From the NCBI RefSeq assembly GCF_019733355.1, contig NZ_JAIHLQ010000004.1:62001-126000 (forward strand): a DNA stretch of 64,000 nt, in the 5' to 3' direction. Position 1 is the stretch's first letter, and each line of letters opens with the position of its first letter. The position numbers and the translations under genes are program-made. Shown here piece after piece: positions 44,275-52,997 of this stretch. The notes beneath the pieces were generated by a model, which made no database searches, was not told the origin of the DNA, and was given only the letters and a program-made list of their open reading frames with translations. Source of the DNA: Pseudomonas baetica (lineage in GTDB: Bacteria; Pseudomonadota; Gammaproteobacteria; Pseudomonadales; Pseudomonadaceae).

Positions 44275-45054
44275 ATGCTGATGGTGATTTCCCCCGCCAA
44301 GACCCTCGATTACGAAACACCGCCGGCGACCCAACGCTTTACCCAGCCGCAATACCTCGACCATTCTCAGGAGCTGATCCAGCAGTTGCGCGAGTTGTCG
44401 CCAGCGCAAATCAGCGAGTTGATGCACGTCTCCGACAAGATCGGTGGCCTCAACGCCGCGCGCTTCGGCAGCTGGACGCCCGCCTTCACCCCGGAAAACG
44501 CCAAGCAAGCCCTACTCGCGTTCAAGGGCGACGTGTACACCGGTCTCGACGCGCAGTCCTTCAGCGAAGCCAACTTCGACTACGCGCAAAAGCATCTGCG
44601 CATGCTCTCCGGCCTTTATGGCCTGCTGCGCCCGCTGGACCTGATGCAACCGTATCGTCTGGAAATGGGCACCAAACTGGCCAATGCCCGTGGCAAGGAC
44701 TTGTATGCCTTCTGGGGCACACGCATCAGCGAGTGGCTGAACGAGGCACTGGCCGATCAGGGTGACGACGTGCTGCTCAACCTGGCGTCCAACGAGTACT
44801 TCTCAGCGGTCAAACGCAGCGCCCTGAACGCGCGGATCATCAACACCGAGTTCAAGGACCAGAAGAACGGCCAGTACAAGATCATCAGCTTCTACGCGAA
44901 AAAGGCCCGAGGCCTGATGAGCCGCTTCGTGATCCAGGAACGCATCAACGACCCTGCCCTGCTCAAGCAATTCGATGTGCAGGGTTATCGCTACAGTACC
45001 GAGCAGTCGAAACCGGACACTCTGGTGTTCTTGCGCGACCACGCCCCCGAATAA
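44275..45054 (+). CDS. yaaA: Peroxide stress protein YaaA (DUF328)
   Basis: The 259-aa protein matches YaaA over its full length: [66 protein letters not shown], and [11 protein letters not shown]. In E. coli YaaA lowers free iron and protects against hydrogen peroxide; the structure has a DNA-binding-like fold. It has an AAGGAGACG ribosome-binding site. It ends in front of a perfect 15-bp hairpin and the long algD leader. Confidence 0.94.
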   Translation: MLMVISPAKTLDYETPPATQRFTQPQYLDHSQELIQQLRELSPAQISELMHVSDKIGGLNAARFGSWTPAFTPENAKQALLAFKGDVYTGLDAQSFSEANFDYAQKHLRMLSGLYGLLRPLDLMQPYRLEMGTKLANARGKDLYAFWGTRISEWLNEALADQGDDVLLNLASNEYFSAVKRSALNARIINTEFKDQKNGQYKIISFYAKKARGLMSRFVIQERINDPALLKQFDVQGYRYSTEQSKPDTLVFLRDHAPE

Positions 45055-45058
45055 AGCA

Positions 45059-45102
45059 TGCTCAATGCACGACGCTTTCCATAAAGAGTCGTGCATTGAG
45101 CA
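45059..45102 (+). terminator. 15-bp perfect hairpin after yaaA
   Basis: TGCTCAATGCACGAC and GTCGTGCATTGAGCA pair perfectly around a 14-base loop. It begins 4 bases past the yaaA stop. No T-run follows, though CAAAAAT comes 7 bases later on the plus strand. It is probably a terminator or 3' stabiliser for yaaA. Confidence 0.7.
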
Positions 45103-45204
45103 CGATGTCAAAAATCCCTCCCTCGATATCGCCATTTTAATGGCGCCATAAAATCAACACCCTCTTTTCTAATATTACTTTCACTCGACACTGATCATTT
45201 TTTT

Positions 45205-45241
45205 CAGTAGTGGCACGTAAATTTTTTCGCAGTAGTGGCAC
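45205..45241. repeat. Tandem regulator-site-like repeats upstream of algD
   Basis: CAGTAGTGGCAC occurs at 45205-45216 and again at 45230-45241, each after a T-run. Spacing is 25 bases, about two to two and a half helical turns. They look like paired binding sites for a transcription factor. AmrZ, AlgR and AlgB act upstream of algD in other pseudomonads, but I cannot tell which, if any, binds here. Confidence 0.5.
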
Positions 45242-45365
45242 AAAACTATCTAACGTGATTATTCGCCTGTTAATAAAGGTCGAAAACGAAAGTGCTATCA
45301 AATTGAGACTAGTGCCATCTTTGACAATATTTCAAGAAATTTCAGATTTCGCGATGAGCGGGCTG

Positions 45366-45392
45366 GAACTATGTCCAAATGCATAGCTCATA
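45366..45392 (+). promoter_or_regulatory. Candidate AlgU (sigma22)-type algD promoter
   Basis: GAACTA at 45366 and TCATA at 45388 are 16 bases apart, close to the AlgU consensus GAACTT-16/17-TCTGA. Use of this site would give a leader of about 470 nt, similar in scale to the long P. aeruginosa algD leader. A second, weaker candidate is CAACTT at 45471 with TCTGA at 45495, with an 18-base spacer. Confidence 0.35.
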
Positions 45393-45865
45393 CCACCGGT
45401 AACCATTCTCGCCGAGTTTGTACGAGATAACTTACGCTAGGCAGATAGCCATGTAACCAAGTTGTCACAGCAACTTGCCTAGATGACTAACTAGTCTGAA
45501 AGCAACTTGATGGACAGGAGATAGGCACCATTAATATCCCCTACAAGGCCATGGCCGCGCCCCTATAAACGTGCTCGCCTGAGCACCCAACCGCTTGATA
45601 CACAAGGCTTAAACCTGAGATCAAGCGCGTAAAAACGACTGCACCAAGATCTTCAAACATGAAGATTGGCTGCAAAACAGGGCACGTCATAACAACAAGG
45701 CCTGGTTGCGCACATCTTGAGTGCACTTATTTAGACACTCGAAACTTATTATGCCTGCACACGGCATTGTGGCGCCTGTATGCCGCACTTTCGAGTGCAC
45801 TAATGAACGCTGAACACCATTAACTCCGGCCCTCTAACGGCCTGATATATACAGAGGTAATTGCG

Positions 45866-47182
45866 ATGCGCATCAGCATATTTGGTTTGGGTTACGTTGG
45901 CGCAGTGTGTGCCGGTTGCCTGTCTGCACGGGGCCATGACGTGGTTGGCGTCGATGTTGCCAAAGACAAGATCGACATGATCAACGCTGGCAAATCCCCC
46001 ATTGTTGAACCGGGCCTGGGCGAACTTCTGGCACAGGGTGTCCAGACCGGTCGTCTGCGTGGCACGACCAACTTCGCCGAGGCGATTCGTGACACCGATC
46101 TGTCGATGATTTGCGTCGGCACGCCGAGCAAGAAGAACGGCGATCTGGAACTGAACTACATCGAAGCGGTGTGCCGCGAGATCGGTTTTGTCCTGCGTGA
46201 AAAAACCACCCGCCACACCATCGTCGTGCGCAGCACCGTACTGCCGGGCACCGTTGCCAACGTGGTGATTCCGATCCTGGAAGACTGCTCCGGCAAGAAG
46301 GCCGGCGTTGATTTCGGCGTCGCGGTCAACCCTGAGTTCCTGCGTGAATCCACCGCCATCGCCGACTACGACCTGCCACCGATGACCGTCATCGGCGAGT
46401 TCGACAAGGCTTCGGGCGACGTTCTGCAAGCGCTGTATGAAGAACTCGACGCGCCAATCATCCGCAAGGACATCGCTGTCGCCGAGATGATCAAGTACAC
46501 CTGCAACGTCTGGCACGCGACCAAAGTGACCTTCGCCAACGAGATCGGCAACATCGCCAAAGCCGTCGGCGTCGATGGCCGTGAAGTGATGGACGTGGTC
46601 TGCCAGGACAAGACCCTCAACCTGTCCCAGTACTACATGCGTCCGGGCTTCGCGTTCGGCGGCTCGTGCCTGCCAAAAGACGTCCGCGCGCTGACCTACC
46701 GTGCCGGTTCCCTGGACGTCGAAGCGCCGCTGCTCAACTCGCTGATGCGCAGTAACGAATCGCAAGTGCAAAACGCCTTCGACATTGTTGAAAGCCATGA
46801 CAAACGCAAAGTCGCCCTCCTCGGTTTGAGCTTCAAGGCCGGCACCGACGACCTGCGCGAGAGCCCGCTGGTTGAGCTGGCAGAAATGCTGATCGGCAAG
46901 GGTTACGACCTGAGCATCTACGACAGCAACGTCGAGTACGCCCGTGTTCACGGCGCGAACAAGGACTACATCGAATCGAAAATCCCGCATGTGTCGTCCC
47001 TGCTCAACGCGGACTTCGATTCGGTGATCAACAACTCCGACGTGATCATCCTCGGCAACCGCGACGAGAAATTCCGCGCGCTGGCCCAGCAAGCACCGCA
47101 CGGCAAACAGGTCATCGACCTGGTCGGCTTCATGGCCAAAGCCACCGACGCCGGTACGCGCACCGAAGGTATTTGCTGGTAA
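45866..47182 (+). CDS. algD: GDP-mannose 6-dehydrogenase
   Basis: AlgD (438 aa) oxidises GDP-mannose to GDP-mannuronic acid, the committed step of alginate synthesis. The N-terminal Rossmann motif is ISIFGLGYVGAVCAGCLSA. The catalytic cysteine is Cys268 in FGGSCLPKDVRAL, the same number as in P. aeruginosa. VVRSTVLPGT and the C-terminal GLSFKAGTDDLRESPLVELA complete the UDP/GDP-sugar dehydrogenase layout. It is the first gene of the operon, with AGAGG before the ATG. A very strong hairpin follows its stop. Confidence 0.98.
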   Translation: MRISIFGLGYVGAVCAGCLSARGHDVVGVDVAKDKIDMINAGKSPIVEPGLGELLAQGVQTGRLRGTTNFAEAIRDTDLSMICVGTPSKKNGDLELNYIEAVCREIGFVLREKTTRHTIVVRSTVLPGTVANVVIPILEDCSGKKAGVDFGVAVNPEFLRESTAIADYDLPPMTVIGEFDKASGDVLQALYEELDAPIIRKDIAVAEMIKYTCNVWHATKVTFANEIGNIAKAVGVDGREVMDVVCQDKTLNLSQYYMRPGFAFGGSCLPKDVRALTYRAGSLDVEAPLLNSLMRSNESQVQNAFDIVESHDKRKVALLGLSFKAGTDDLRESPLVELAEMLIGKGYDLSIYDSNVEYARVHGANKDYIESKIPHVSSLLNADFDSVINNSDVIILGNRDEKFRALAQQAPHGKQVIDLVGFMAKATDAGTRTEGICW

Positions 47183-47197
47183 CGCAGCGCCAAGCGA

Positions 47198-47232
47198 CAA
47201 GCCTCGAGCTGCAGCTAGCAGCTCGAGGCTTG
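47198..47232. repeat. 15-bp perfect hairpin between algD and alg8
   Basis: CAAGCCTCGAGCTGC and GCAGCTCGAGGCTTG pair perfectly with a 5-base loop; a third imperfect copy follows (CAGCTCGAAGCC). It is a type of AGCTGCAAGC-rich intergenic repeat common in fluorescent pseudomonads. In the 76-base algD-alg8 gap it could reduce or stabilise readthrough of the operon. Confidence 0.85.
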
Positions 47233-47258
47233 CAGCTCGAAGCCTCTAATACCTTCGG

Positions 47259-48749
47259 ATGACGTTGATGACCAAGCTCAAACATTTTTTTCTGCAATCC
47301 GCCGGCTGGCTTTTCTATTTGAGCCTGCTGATGGGCCTGGCCTTGATGCTGCCCACGTCCACATTCGACTCCGAGTCGAAGGACTTCATTTTCCTGATTG
47401 GCGCCGTGGGTATCTGGCGCTACTCGATGGGTGCAACGCACTTTGTGCGCGGCATGATTTTTCTCTACATCGTCTATCCGCACCTGCGCCGTAAAGTGCG
47501 CAAGCTGGGTAAAGCAGCGGACCCCTCGCATGTGTTTCTGATGGTCACCAGTTTCCGTATCGACGCGCTCACCACCGCGCAGGTCTACAGCTCGGTGATC
47601 CGCGAAGCCATCGACTGCGAACTGCCGACCACTGTGGTCTGCTCGATCGTCGAAATGTCCGATGAGCTGTTGGTGAAAGCGTTGTGGGCGCGGATGAATC
47701 CGCCCGAACGCGTCAAGCTCGACTTCGTGCGCATTCCCGGCACCGGCAAACGTGATGGCCTGGCCTACGGTTTCCGCGCGATCTCCCGTCACCTGCCGGA
47801 TGACCGCGCCGTGGTCGCCGTGATCGATGGCGACACCGTGCTCGGCGAAGGCACCGTGCGCAAGACCGTGCCGTGGTTCCAGTTGTTCGGCAACGTCGGC
47901 GGCCTGACCACCAACGAATTCTGCGAAGTGCGCGGCGGCTACATCATGAGCGAATGGCACAAGCTGCGCTTCGCCCAGCGTCACATCAACATGTGCTCGA
48001 TGGCCCTGTCCAAGCGCGTGCTGACCATGACCGGGCGCATGTCGGTGTTCCGCGCCACCGTGGTGACCAACCCGGAATTCATCGCCGACGTGGAGAGCGA
48101 CTCGCTGCAGCACTGGCGCCTGGGTCGTTTCAAGTTTTTGACCGGCGACGACAAGTCGAGCTGGTTCAGCCTGATGCGTCTGGGTTACGACACCTTTTAC
48201 GTGCCTGACGCGGCGATCAACACCGTTGAACATCCGCCGGAAAAGAGCTTCATCAAGGCCAGCCGCAAACTGATGTTCCGCTGGTACGGAAACAACCTGC
48301 GGCAGAACTCCCGCGCGTTGGGTCTGGGTGTGAAACGCCTCGGCGCCTTCACGTCGGTGGTGCTGTTTGATCAGCGCGTATCGATGTGGACGTCCTTGCT
48401 CGGCCTGACCGTGGCGATCATCGCCAGCTTCAAGTACGGCACCGCATTCATTCTGGTTTACCTGCTGTGGATCGGCATCACCCGCCTGATTCTGACCTTG
48501 CTGTTGTCCTGCTCCGGTCACCGGATCGGCCCGGCCTACCCGGCGATTCTTTATTACAACCAGATCGTCGGTGCGCTGGTGAAGATCTACGTGTTCTTCC
48601 GCCTCGACCAACAGTCCTGGACTCGCCAGCCCACGTCCCTGACCCGTGATCTCGCCAGCTTTCAACGTTGGTTCAACACCTGGTCGTCTCGGACCATGAC
48701 CTTCTCCGCCGGCAGCATTTTCGTCGCCGTGCTGCTGATGATGGTCTGA
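47259..48749 (+). CDS. alg8: Alginate polymerase, glycosyltransferase Alg8
   Basis: Alg8 (496 aa) is the inner-membrane GT2 enzyme that polymerises mannuronate. Membrane helices lie at the N-terminus ([20 protein letters not shown]) and the C-terminus ([20 protein letters not shown]). GT2 motifs are [12 protein letters not shown] (DxD-like), [12 protein letters not shown], and the product-binding QNSRALGLG region after [11 protein letters not shown]. It acts with Alg44. Two ATGs are possible, 47259 and 47268; neither has a strong ribosome-binding site, so the first 3 residues are uncertain. Confidence 0.96.
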   Translation: MTLMTKLKHFFLQSAGWLFYLSLLMGLALMLPTSTFDSESKDFIFLIGAVGIWRYSMGATHFVRGMIFLYIVYPHLRRKVRKLGKAADPSHVFLMVTSFRIDALTTAQVYSSVIREAIDCELPTTVVCSIVEMSDELLVKALWARMNPPERVKLDFVRIPGTGKRDGLAYGFRAISRHLPDDRAVVAVIDGDTVLGEGTVRKTVPWFQLFGNVGGLTTNEFCEVRGGYIMSEWHKLRFAQRHINMCSMALSKRVLTMTGRMSVFRATVVTNPEFIADVESDSLQHWRLGRFKFLTGDDKSSWFSLMRLGYDTFYVPDAAINTVEHPPEKSFIKASRKLMFRWYGNNLRQNSRALGLGVKRLGAFTSVVLFDQRVSMWTSLLGLTVAIIASFKYGTAFILVYLLWIGITRLILTLLLSCSGHRIGPAYPAILYYNQIVGALVKIYVFFRLDQQSWTRQPTSLTRDLASFQRWFNTWSSRTMTFSAGSIFVAVLLMMV

Positions 48750-48784
48750 CCCGCCCCTCTTGAATTAACAAGGAAATCGCCCCT

Positions 48785-49954
48785 ATGAATACCGCCGTCA
48801 ACGCCAATGTAGTGCATGAATCCGAAGCCCAGCGTCAGCACGCCCGCGTAAAAATCCCGGCCAAACTGCGTTTCTTCGGCCCTGACCGGGCGCCCGTTGA
48901 AACGCGGGTCCTGGACCTCTCGGCCGGCGGCCTGGCGTTCAACGCCGGGCAACTGCCGCTGACTCTCGGCGAGGTGTACAAGGCCCGCCTGCAATTTGTC
49001 ATCGACAACCTCGGCCTGGCCATGGACGTCGAACTGCAGGTGCGCTCTTACGACCGCCCGAGTGGCCGCGTTGGCTGCCAGTTTCAGAACCTTGAGCCGC
49101 AGGATATTTCCACCCTGCGTCACTTGATCACTTCGCACCTGGCCGGCGACATCGTCAGCATGGGCGAAGTGCTGGCGACCCTGCAGCGCGACAACTTCAC
49201 CAAGGCCCGCAAGGTCAAGGACGGCGGCCACGGCATGACGCCGTTCGGCCGTTTGAAGGCCGTGACGTTCAGCGCCGGTGTTTTTGTCGTCGGCCTGGTC
49301 GCCGCCGGTTTCATTTTCAAATCGGTGTACGGCATGTACTTCGTCAGCCACGCGCAGGCTGGCCTGGTCAGCGTACCGGGCATGAACATCACCATGCCGC
49401 GTGACGGCACCGTGCAGAGTCTGGTCAAGTCCGACGGCGTCGCCGCCAAAGGCGCACCGCTGGCGACCTTCAGCACCAGCATGCTCGACGTGCTCAAGGG
49501 TCATCTGGAAGAAGACCAACTGACCCCGGCCAAGGTCGAGGAACTGTTCGGCAAGCAAATGACCGGCACCCTGACTTCGCCGTGCGATTGCACCGTGGCT
49601 CAGCAACTGGTGGCCGACGGTCAATACGCGAGCAAGGGCGACGTGATCTTCCAACTGGTGCCGCGCAACACCCAGGCCACCGTTGATGCGCGGTTCTCCT
49701 ATCGCCAGTTCGGCGACGTGCGTCCGGGCACCCCGGTGAGCTTCCAGATCGCCGGCGAAGACAAGGCCCGCACCGGCAAGATCGTCAGCAGCACCAGCCT
49801 GAAAAGCGCTGACCTGTCCTCCGACATCCGCGTGCAGATCCAGCCTGACGAGCCGCTCGACAGCCGCTTCGCCGGCCGCCCGGTGGAAGTGAACAGCGAC
49901 CGTGGCCCGAACCTGAACTGGCTGATCGACAAAGCCATGGCTGCCGGTCTTTAA
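48785..49954 (+). CDS. alg44: Alginate biosynthesis c-di-GMP receptor Alg44
   Basis: Alg44 (389 aa) activates polymerisation when its PilZ domain binds c-di-GMP. The ligand residues are present: Arg17 and Arg21 (RQHAR), then Asp44 and Ser46 (LDLSAGG). A single membrane helix follows (LKAVTFSAGVFVVGLVAAGF, about residues 155-180). The periplasmic part resembles a membrane-fusion protein, with barrel-sandwich segments MNITMPRDGTVQSLV and SPCDCTVAQQLVADGQY. AAGGAAATC lies before the ATG. Confidence 0.97.
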   Translation: MNTAVNANVVHESEAQRQHARVKIPAKLRFFGPDRAPVETRVLDLSAGGLAFNAGQLPLTLGEVYKARLQFVIDNLGLAMDVELQVRSYDRPSGRVGCQFQNLEPQDISTLRHLITSHLAGDIVSMGEVLATLQRDNFTKARKVKDGGHGMTPFGRLKAVTFSAGVFVVGLVAAGFIFKSVYGMYFVSHAQAGLVSVPGMNITMPRDGTVQSLVKSDGVAAKGAPLATFSTSMLDVLKGHLEEDQLTPAKVEELFGKQMTGTLTSPCDCTVAQQLVADGQYASKGDVIFQLVPRNTQATVDARFSYRQFGDVRPGTPVSFQIAGEDKARTGKIVSSTSLKSADLSSDIRVQIQPDEPLDSRFAGRPVEVNSDRGPNLNWLIDKAMAAGL

Positions 49955-49963
49955 GTCGAGGAC

Positions 49964-51487
49964 ATGCCTGTGACTATCACCAGTCTTTTCAGAACGCCAC
50001 GATCCCTGTGGGAGCTGGCTTGCCAGCGATCGGATCAATGTGGTCTTGCTGAAACACCGAGTCGGTCGAGCGCGACCCCGGCTAATCGCTGGCAAGCCAG
50101 CTCCCACAAAGGATCAGTGTGTGCCTTGGCATTGGCGGTCAGCCTGGCCGGTTGCGCCGGCCTGCCCGATCAGCGCCTGGCCAACGAAGCACTCAAGCGT
50201 GGCGACACCGCCACCGCTGCGCAGAACTATCAGCAACTGGCCGATCTGGGTTACAGCGAAGCGCAAGTGGGCCTGGCTGATATTCAAGTCGACAGCCACG
50301 ACCCCGAGCAAATGAAGCAGGCCGAAGCGACTTACCGCGCCGCCGCCAGTGTTTCATCGCGAGCTCAGGCGCGACTCGGCCGCTTGCTGGTGGCCAAACC
50401 CGGTTCCACCGAAGCCGAGCGTCAGGAAGCCGAAAGCCTGCTGAAAAAGGCTGCCGCCCAAGGCGAAGGCAACACGTTGATCCCACTGGCGATGCTGTAC
50501 CTGCAATACCCGCACAGTTTTCCGAACATCAACGCTCAGCAGCAGATCGATCAGTGGCGCCAATCCGGTTACCCGGAGGCGGGTCTGGCCCAAGTGCTGC
50601 TCTATCGCACCCAAGGCACTTACGACCAGCATCTGGATGACGTGGAAAGGATCTGCAAAGCCGCGCTCAACACCACCGACATCTGCTACGTCGAACTGGC
50701 CACGGTCTATCAGAAACGTGCCCAGCCTGAACAACAGGCCGAGCTGATCAAGCAGATGCAGGCCGGTTACAGCCGTGGCACCGTCACCGCTCAACGCGTC
50801 GATTCGGTCGCCCGTGTACTGGCCGATTCGACCCTGGGCAAGACCGACGAAAAAACCGCGCAGTCGTTGCTCGAACCGATTGCTCCGGGCTACCCGGCAT
50901 CGTGGGTGACGCTTGCGCAATTGCTCTACGACTTCCCGGAACTGGGCGACATCGATCAGATGATGCAGTACCTGGATAACGGCCGCGCCGCCGACCAACC
51001 GCGTGCCGAACTGTTGCTGGGCAAGCTCTACTACGAAGGCAAAATGGTCCCGCCCGATGCGAAAGTCGCCGAGGAACATTTCCAGAAAGCCGTCGGCCGC
51101 GAAGTCGCCGCCGATTACTACCTCGGCCAGATCTATCGCCGTGGTTACCTGGGCAAGGTCTATCCGCAGAAGGCTCTCGACCACTTGCTGACCGCTGCGC
51201 GCAACGGCCAGAACAGTGCCGACTTCGCCATCGCCCAACTGTTCTCCCAAGGCAAAGGCACCCAGCCCGACCCGGTCAACGCCTATGTTTTCAGCCAATT
51301 GGCCAAGGCGCAAAACACCCCGCAAGCCAATGAACTGGCAGCCACCCTCGCGGCGCAATTGCCGCCCGAGCGTCTGGCCCAAGCCCAACGCCTGCTGCAG
51401 CAAGAGCAGGCCAGCCGTGGTGCCCTGAACACGAACACGCTGCAACTGCACGCCCTGCAAGAAGAAGACGGCGAGGAAAAACTATGA
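49964..51487 (+). CDS. algK: Alginate assembly lipoprotein AlgK with a REPIN-encoded N-terminal extension
   Basis: From the lipobox (SLAGC, Cys64) onward the protein is a normal AlgK: an outer-membrane TPR/Sel1-like scaffold that localises AlgE and binds AlgX ([40 protein letters not shown]). The first 63 residues are not normal. The frame from the ATG at 49964 runs through a complete 102-bp REPIN (50007-50108, exactly 34 codons) before reaching the hydrophobic [11 protein letters not shown]. The usual signal peptide is about 20-25 residues. Either the 507-aa form with a very long n-region is made, or translation restarts at GTG 50117, with AAAGGA upstream, giving a 13-residue signal without basic residues. 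The stop overlaps algE (ATGA). Confidence 0.93.
   Translation: MPVTITSLFRTPRSLWELACQRSDQCGLAETPSRSSATPANRWQASSHKGSVCALALAVSLAGCAGLPDQRLANEALKRGDTATAAQNYQQLADLGYSEAQVGLADIQVDSHDPEQMKQAEATYRAAASVSSRAQARLGRLLVAKPGSTEAERQEAESLLKKAAAQGEGNTLIPLAMLYLQYPHSFPNINAQQQIDQWRQSGYPEAGLAQVLLYRTQGTYDQHLDDVERICKAALNTTDICYVELATVYQKRAQPEQQAELIKQMQAGYSRGTVTAQRVDSVARVLADSTLGKTDEKTAQSLLEPIAPGYPASWVTLAQLLYDFPELGDIDQMMQYLDNGRAADQPRAELLLGKLYYEGKMVPPDAKVAEEHFQKAVGREVAADYYLGQIYRRGYLGKVYPQKALDHLLTAARNGQNSADFAIAQLFSQGKGTQPDPVNAYVFSQLAKAQNTPQANELAATLAAQLPPERLAQAQRLLQQEQASRGALNTNTLQLHALQEEDGEEKL
50007..50108. repeat. REPIN inserted in the 5' end of algK
   Basis: The arms at 50007-50030 (starting TGTGGGAGCTGGCTTGCC) and 50085-50108 are perfect 24-bp inverted complements. 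The outer GATCC and GGATC extend the dyad further. Total length is 102 bp, a multiple of three, and its reading frame has no stop. The arm sequence (GCTGGCTTGCCAGC) is a different REP subtype from the other REPINs in this window. Confidence 0.96.
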
Positions 51488-52971
51488 AGCTCAATCCATT
51501 CGTGAAGGCCGGCATTGGCCTCACTTTCGCGCTGATCTGGTCTTGCCCGACACTGGCAGCGATGACTGAAAGCAAAAACTTCGGCCTCGAAGTGAAAATC
51601 ACCGGCCAGTCCGAAGACGACCGCGACCTCGGCACCGCCAGTGGCGGCGACGTCAACGGTGTCGGCCTCGACCTGCGTCCGTGGGTCTACGGCGAAAGCG
51701 GCGCGTGGAGCGCCTACGCCATGGGCCAGGCCGTGACCTCGACCGACATCATCGAGACCGACACCCTGCAGCAGTCCGGCAGCGAAGGTACGCAGACCAC
51801 CGACAACAGTGACCGCAAGACCAAGAAAAACTACTTGGCGATGCGTGAATTCTGGGTCGGCTACAGCGGCCTCACCCCTTACCCGGGCGAGATGCTCAAG
51901 TTCGGTCGCCAGCGCCTGCGCAATGACGACGGCCAATGGCGCGACACCAACATCGAAGCGCTGAACTGGACCTTCGACACCACCCTGTTGCGTGCCAACG
52001 CCGGTGTTGCCGAACGCTTCAGCGAATACCGCACCGACCTCAAAGAGCTGGCGCCCAAAGACAAGGATCGCCTGCACGCCTACGCCGATGCCGCTTACCA
52101 GTGGACACCGGGGCAATGGGTCGGCATTCGCGGTCACCACACCCACGACGACGGCAAGCTCGATTACGCCGAACCGGGCGTGCCCCGCGACTCGCTGGAC
52201 AAGAAAGAGAACGGCGACATCAGCTGGCTCGGCCTCACCGCCGACAGCGACGCCTACAACTGGCGCAACACCAACACCGTCAACTACTGGGGCAGCATCA
52301 CCGGCATGAGCGGCGACCGCGACACGGTCAACGCGCTGAACGCTGATGGTTCGCGCCCGGCGCAAGCCAAACGCAGCGATGATGTGAATGGCTGGGCCAC
52401 CGACGTCGGCGTGCGTCTGCGCCTCGATCCGCAGTGGCAGGTCGGCGCCGCCTATGCCCGCGCCAGCGCCGATTACGAACAGACCGGTCTGGAAAGCAAC
52501 CGCTCGAACTACACCGGTACCCGTTCGCGCGTTCACCGTTTCGGCGAAGCCTTCCGTGGCGAAATGAACAACATGCAGACCGCCACCCTGTTCGGTTCAT
52601 GGATGCTTAACGACGAGTACGACGCCAGCCTGATCTACCACAAGTTCTGGCGCGTCGACGGTAGCAAACCGGTCGGCAGCAACGGCATCAACGCCGTGGA
52701 AAACAACACCGACGACGTCACTGGCGCGATCCTTTCCAGCACCTCTTTGCCACTGCAGGACGGCAACAAGGATCTGGGTCAGGAGATGGATCTGGTCGTC
52801 ACCAAGTACTTCAAGCAAGGCCTGTTGCCGGCGGCGTTGAGCCAGTCGATCGACGAGCCTTCGGCGCTGGTGCGTTTGCGTGGTGGCGTGTTCAAGCCGG
52901 GCGACGCCTACGGCAAGCAAGTTGATTCGTACATGCACCGCGCGTTCATCGACGTGATCTGGCGCTTCTGA
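51484..52971 (+). CDS. algE: Alginate export outer-membrane porin AlgE
   Basis: AlgE (495 aa) is the 18-stranded beta-barrel that exports alginate. A signal peptide is visible ([20 protein letters not shown]). The barrel strands alternate polar and aromatic residues, with [40 protein letters not shown], and a terminal strand ending in Phe (AFIDVIWRF). Its ATG overlaps the algK stop. The stop overlaps the first possible ATG of algG (TGATG). Confidence 0.97.
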   Translation: MKLNPFVKAGIGLTFALIWSCPTLAAMTESKNFGLEVKITGQSEDDRDLGTASGGDVNGVGLDLRPWVYGESGAWSAYAMGQAVTSTDIIETDTLQQSGSEGTQTTDNSDRKTKKNYLAMREFWVGYSGLTPYPGEMLKFGRQRLRNDDGQWRDTNIEALNWTFDTTLLRANAGVAERFSEYRTDLKELAPKDKDRLHAYADAAYQWTPGQWVGIRGHHTHDDGKLDYAEPGVPRDSLDKKENGDISWLGLTADSDAYNWRNTNTVNYWGSITGMSGDRDTVNALNADGSRPAQAKRSDDVNGWATDVGVRLRLDPQWQVGAAYARASADYEQTGLESNRSNYTGTRSRVHRFGEAFRGEMNNMQTATLFGSWMLNDEYDASLIYHKFWRVDGSKPVGSNGINAVENNTDDVTGAILSSTSLPLQDGNKDLGQEMDLVVTKYFKQGLLPAALSQSIDEPSALVRLRGGVFKPGDAYGKQVDSYMHRAFIDVIWRF

Positions 52972-52997
52972 TGCAAACCGCGAAGGGAGTGCCCGAC

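Larger units (their letters stand above)
45055..45865. other. Long algD upstream/leader region
   Basis: This 811-bp non-coding stretch is clearly more AT-rich than both flanks. It holds several structures. A 15-bp perfect hairpin after yaaA is at 45059-45102. CAGTAGTGGCAC is repeated at 45205 and 45230. CAAGTTG/CAACTTG is a dyad at 45458-45477 and is repeated at 45503. ATCTTCA/TGAAGAT pair at 45649-45666. CACTCGAAA/TTTCGAGTG (45736-45797) enclose ATGCC/GGCAT. In P. aeruginosa the algD promoter is far upstream, AlgU-dependent and bound by many regulators; the same logic is likely here. No protein gene is evident. Confidence 0.7.

Noticed and set aside
45541..45726. 61-codon minus-strand frame in the algD leader
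   Set aside because: No ribosome-binding site or recognisable product; it runs across the leader hairpins and opposite the expected transcription.
47130..48665. 511-codon minus-strand frame opposite alg8
   Set aside because: Antisense shadow with low-complexity His/Gln/Arg composition; alg8 is intact on the plus strand.
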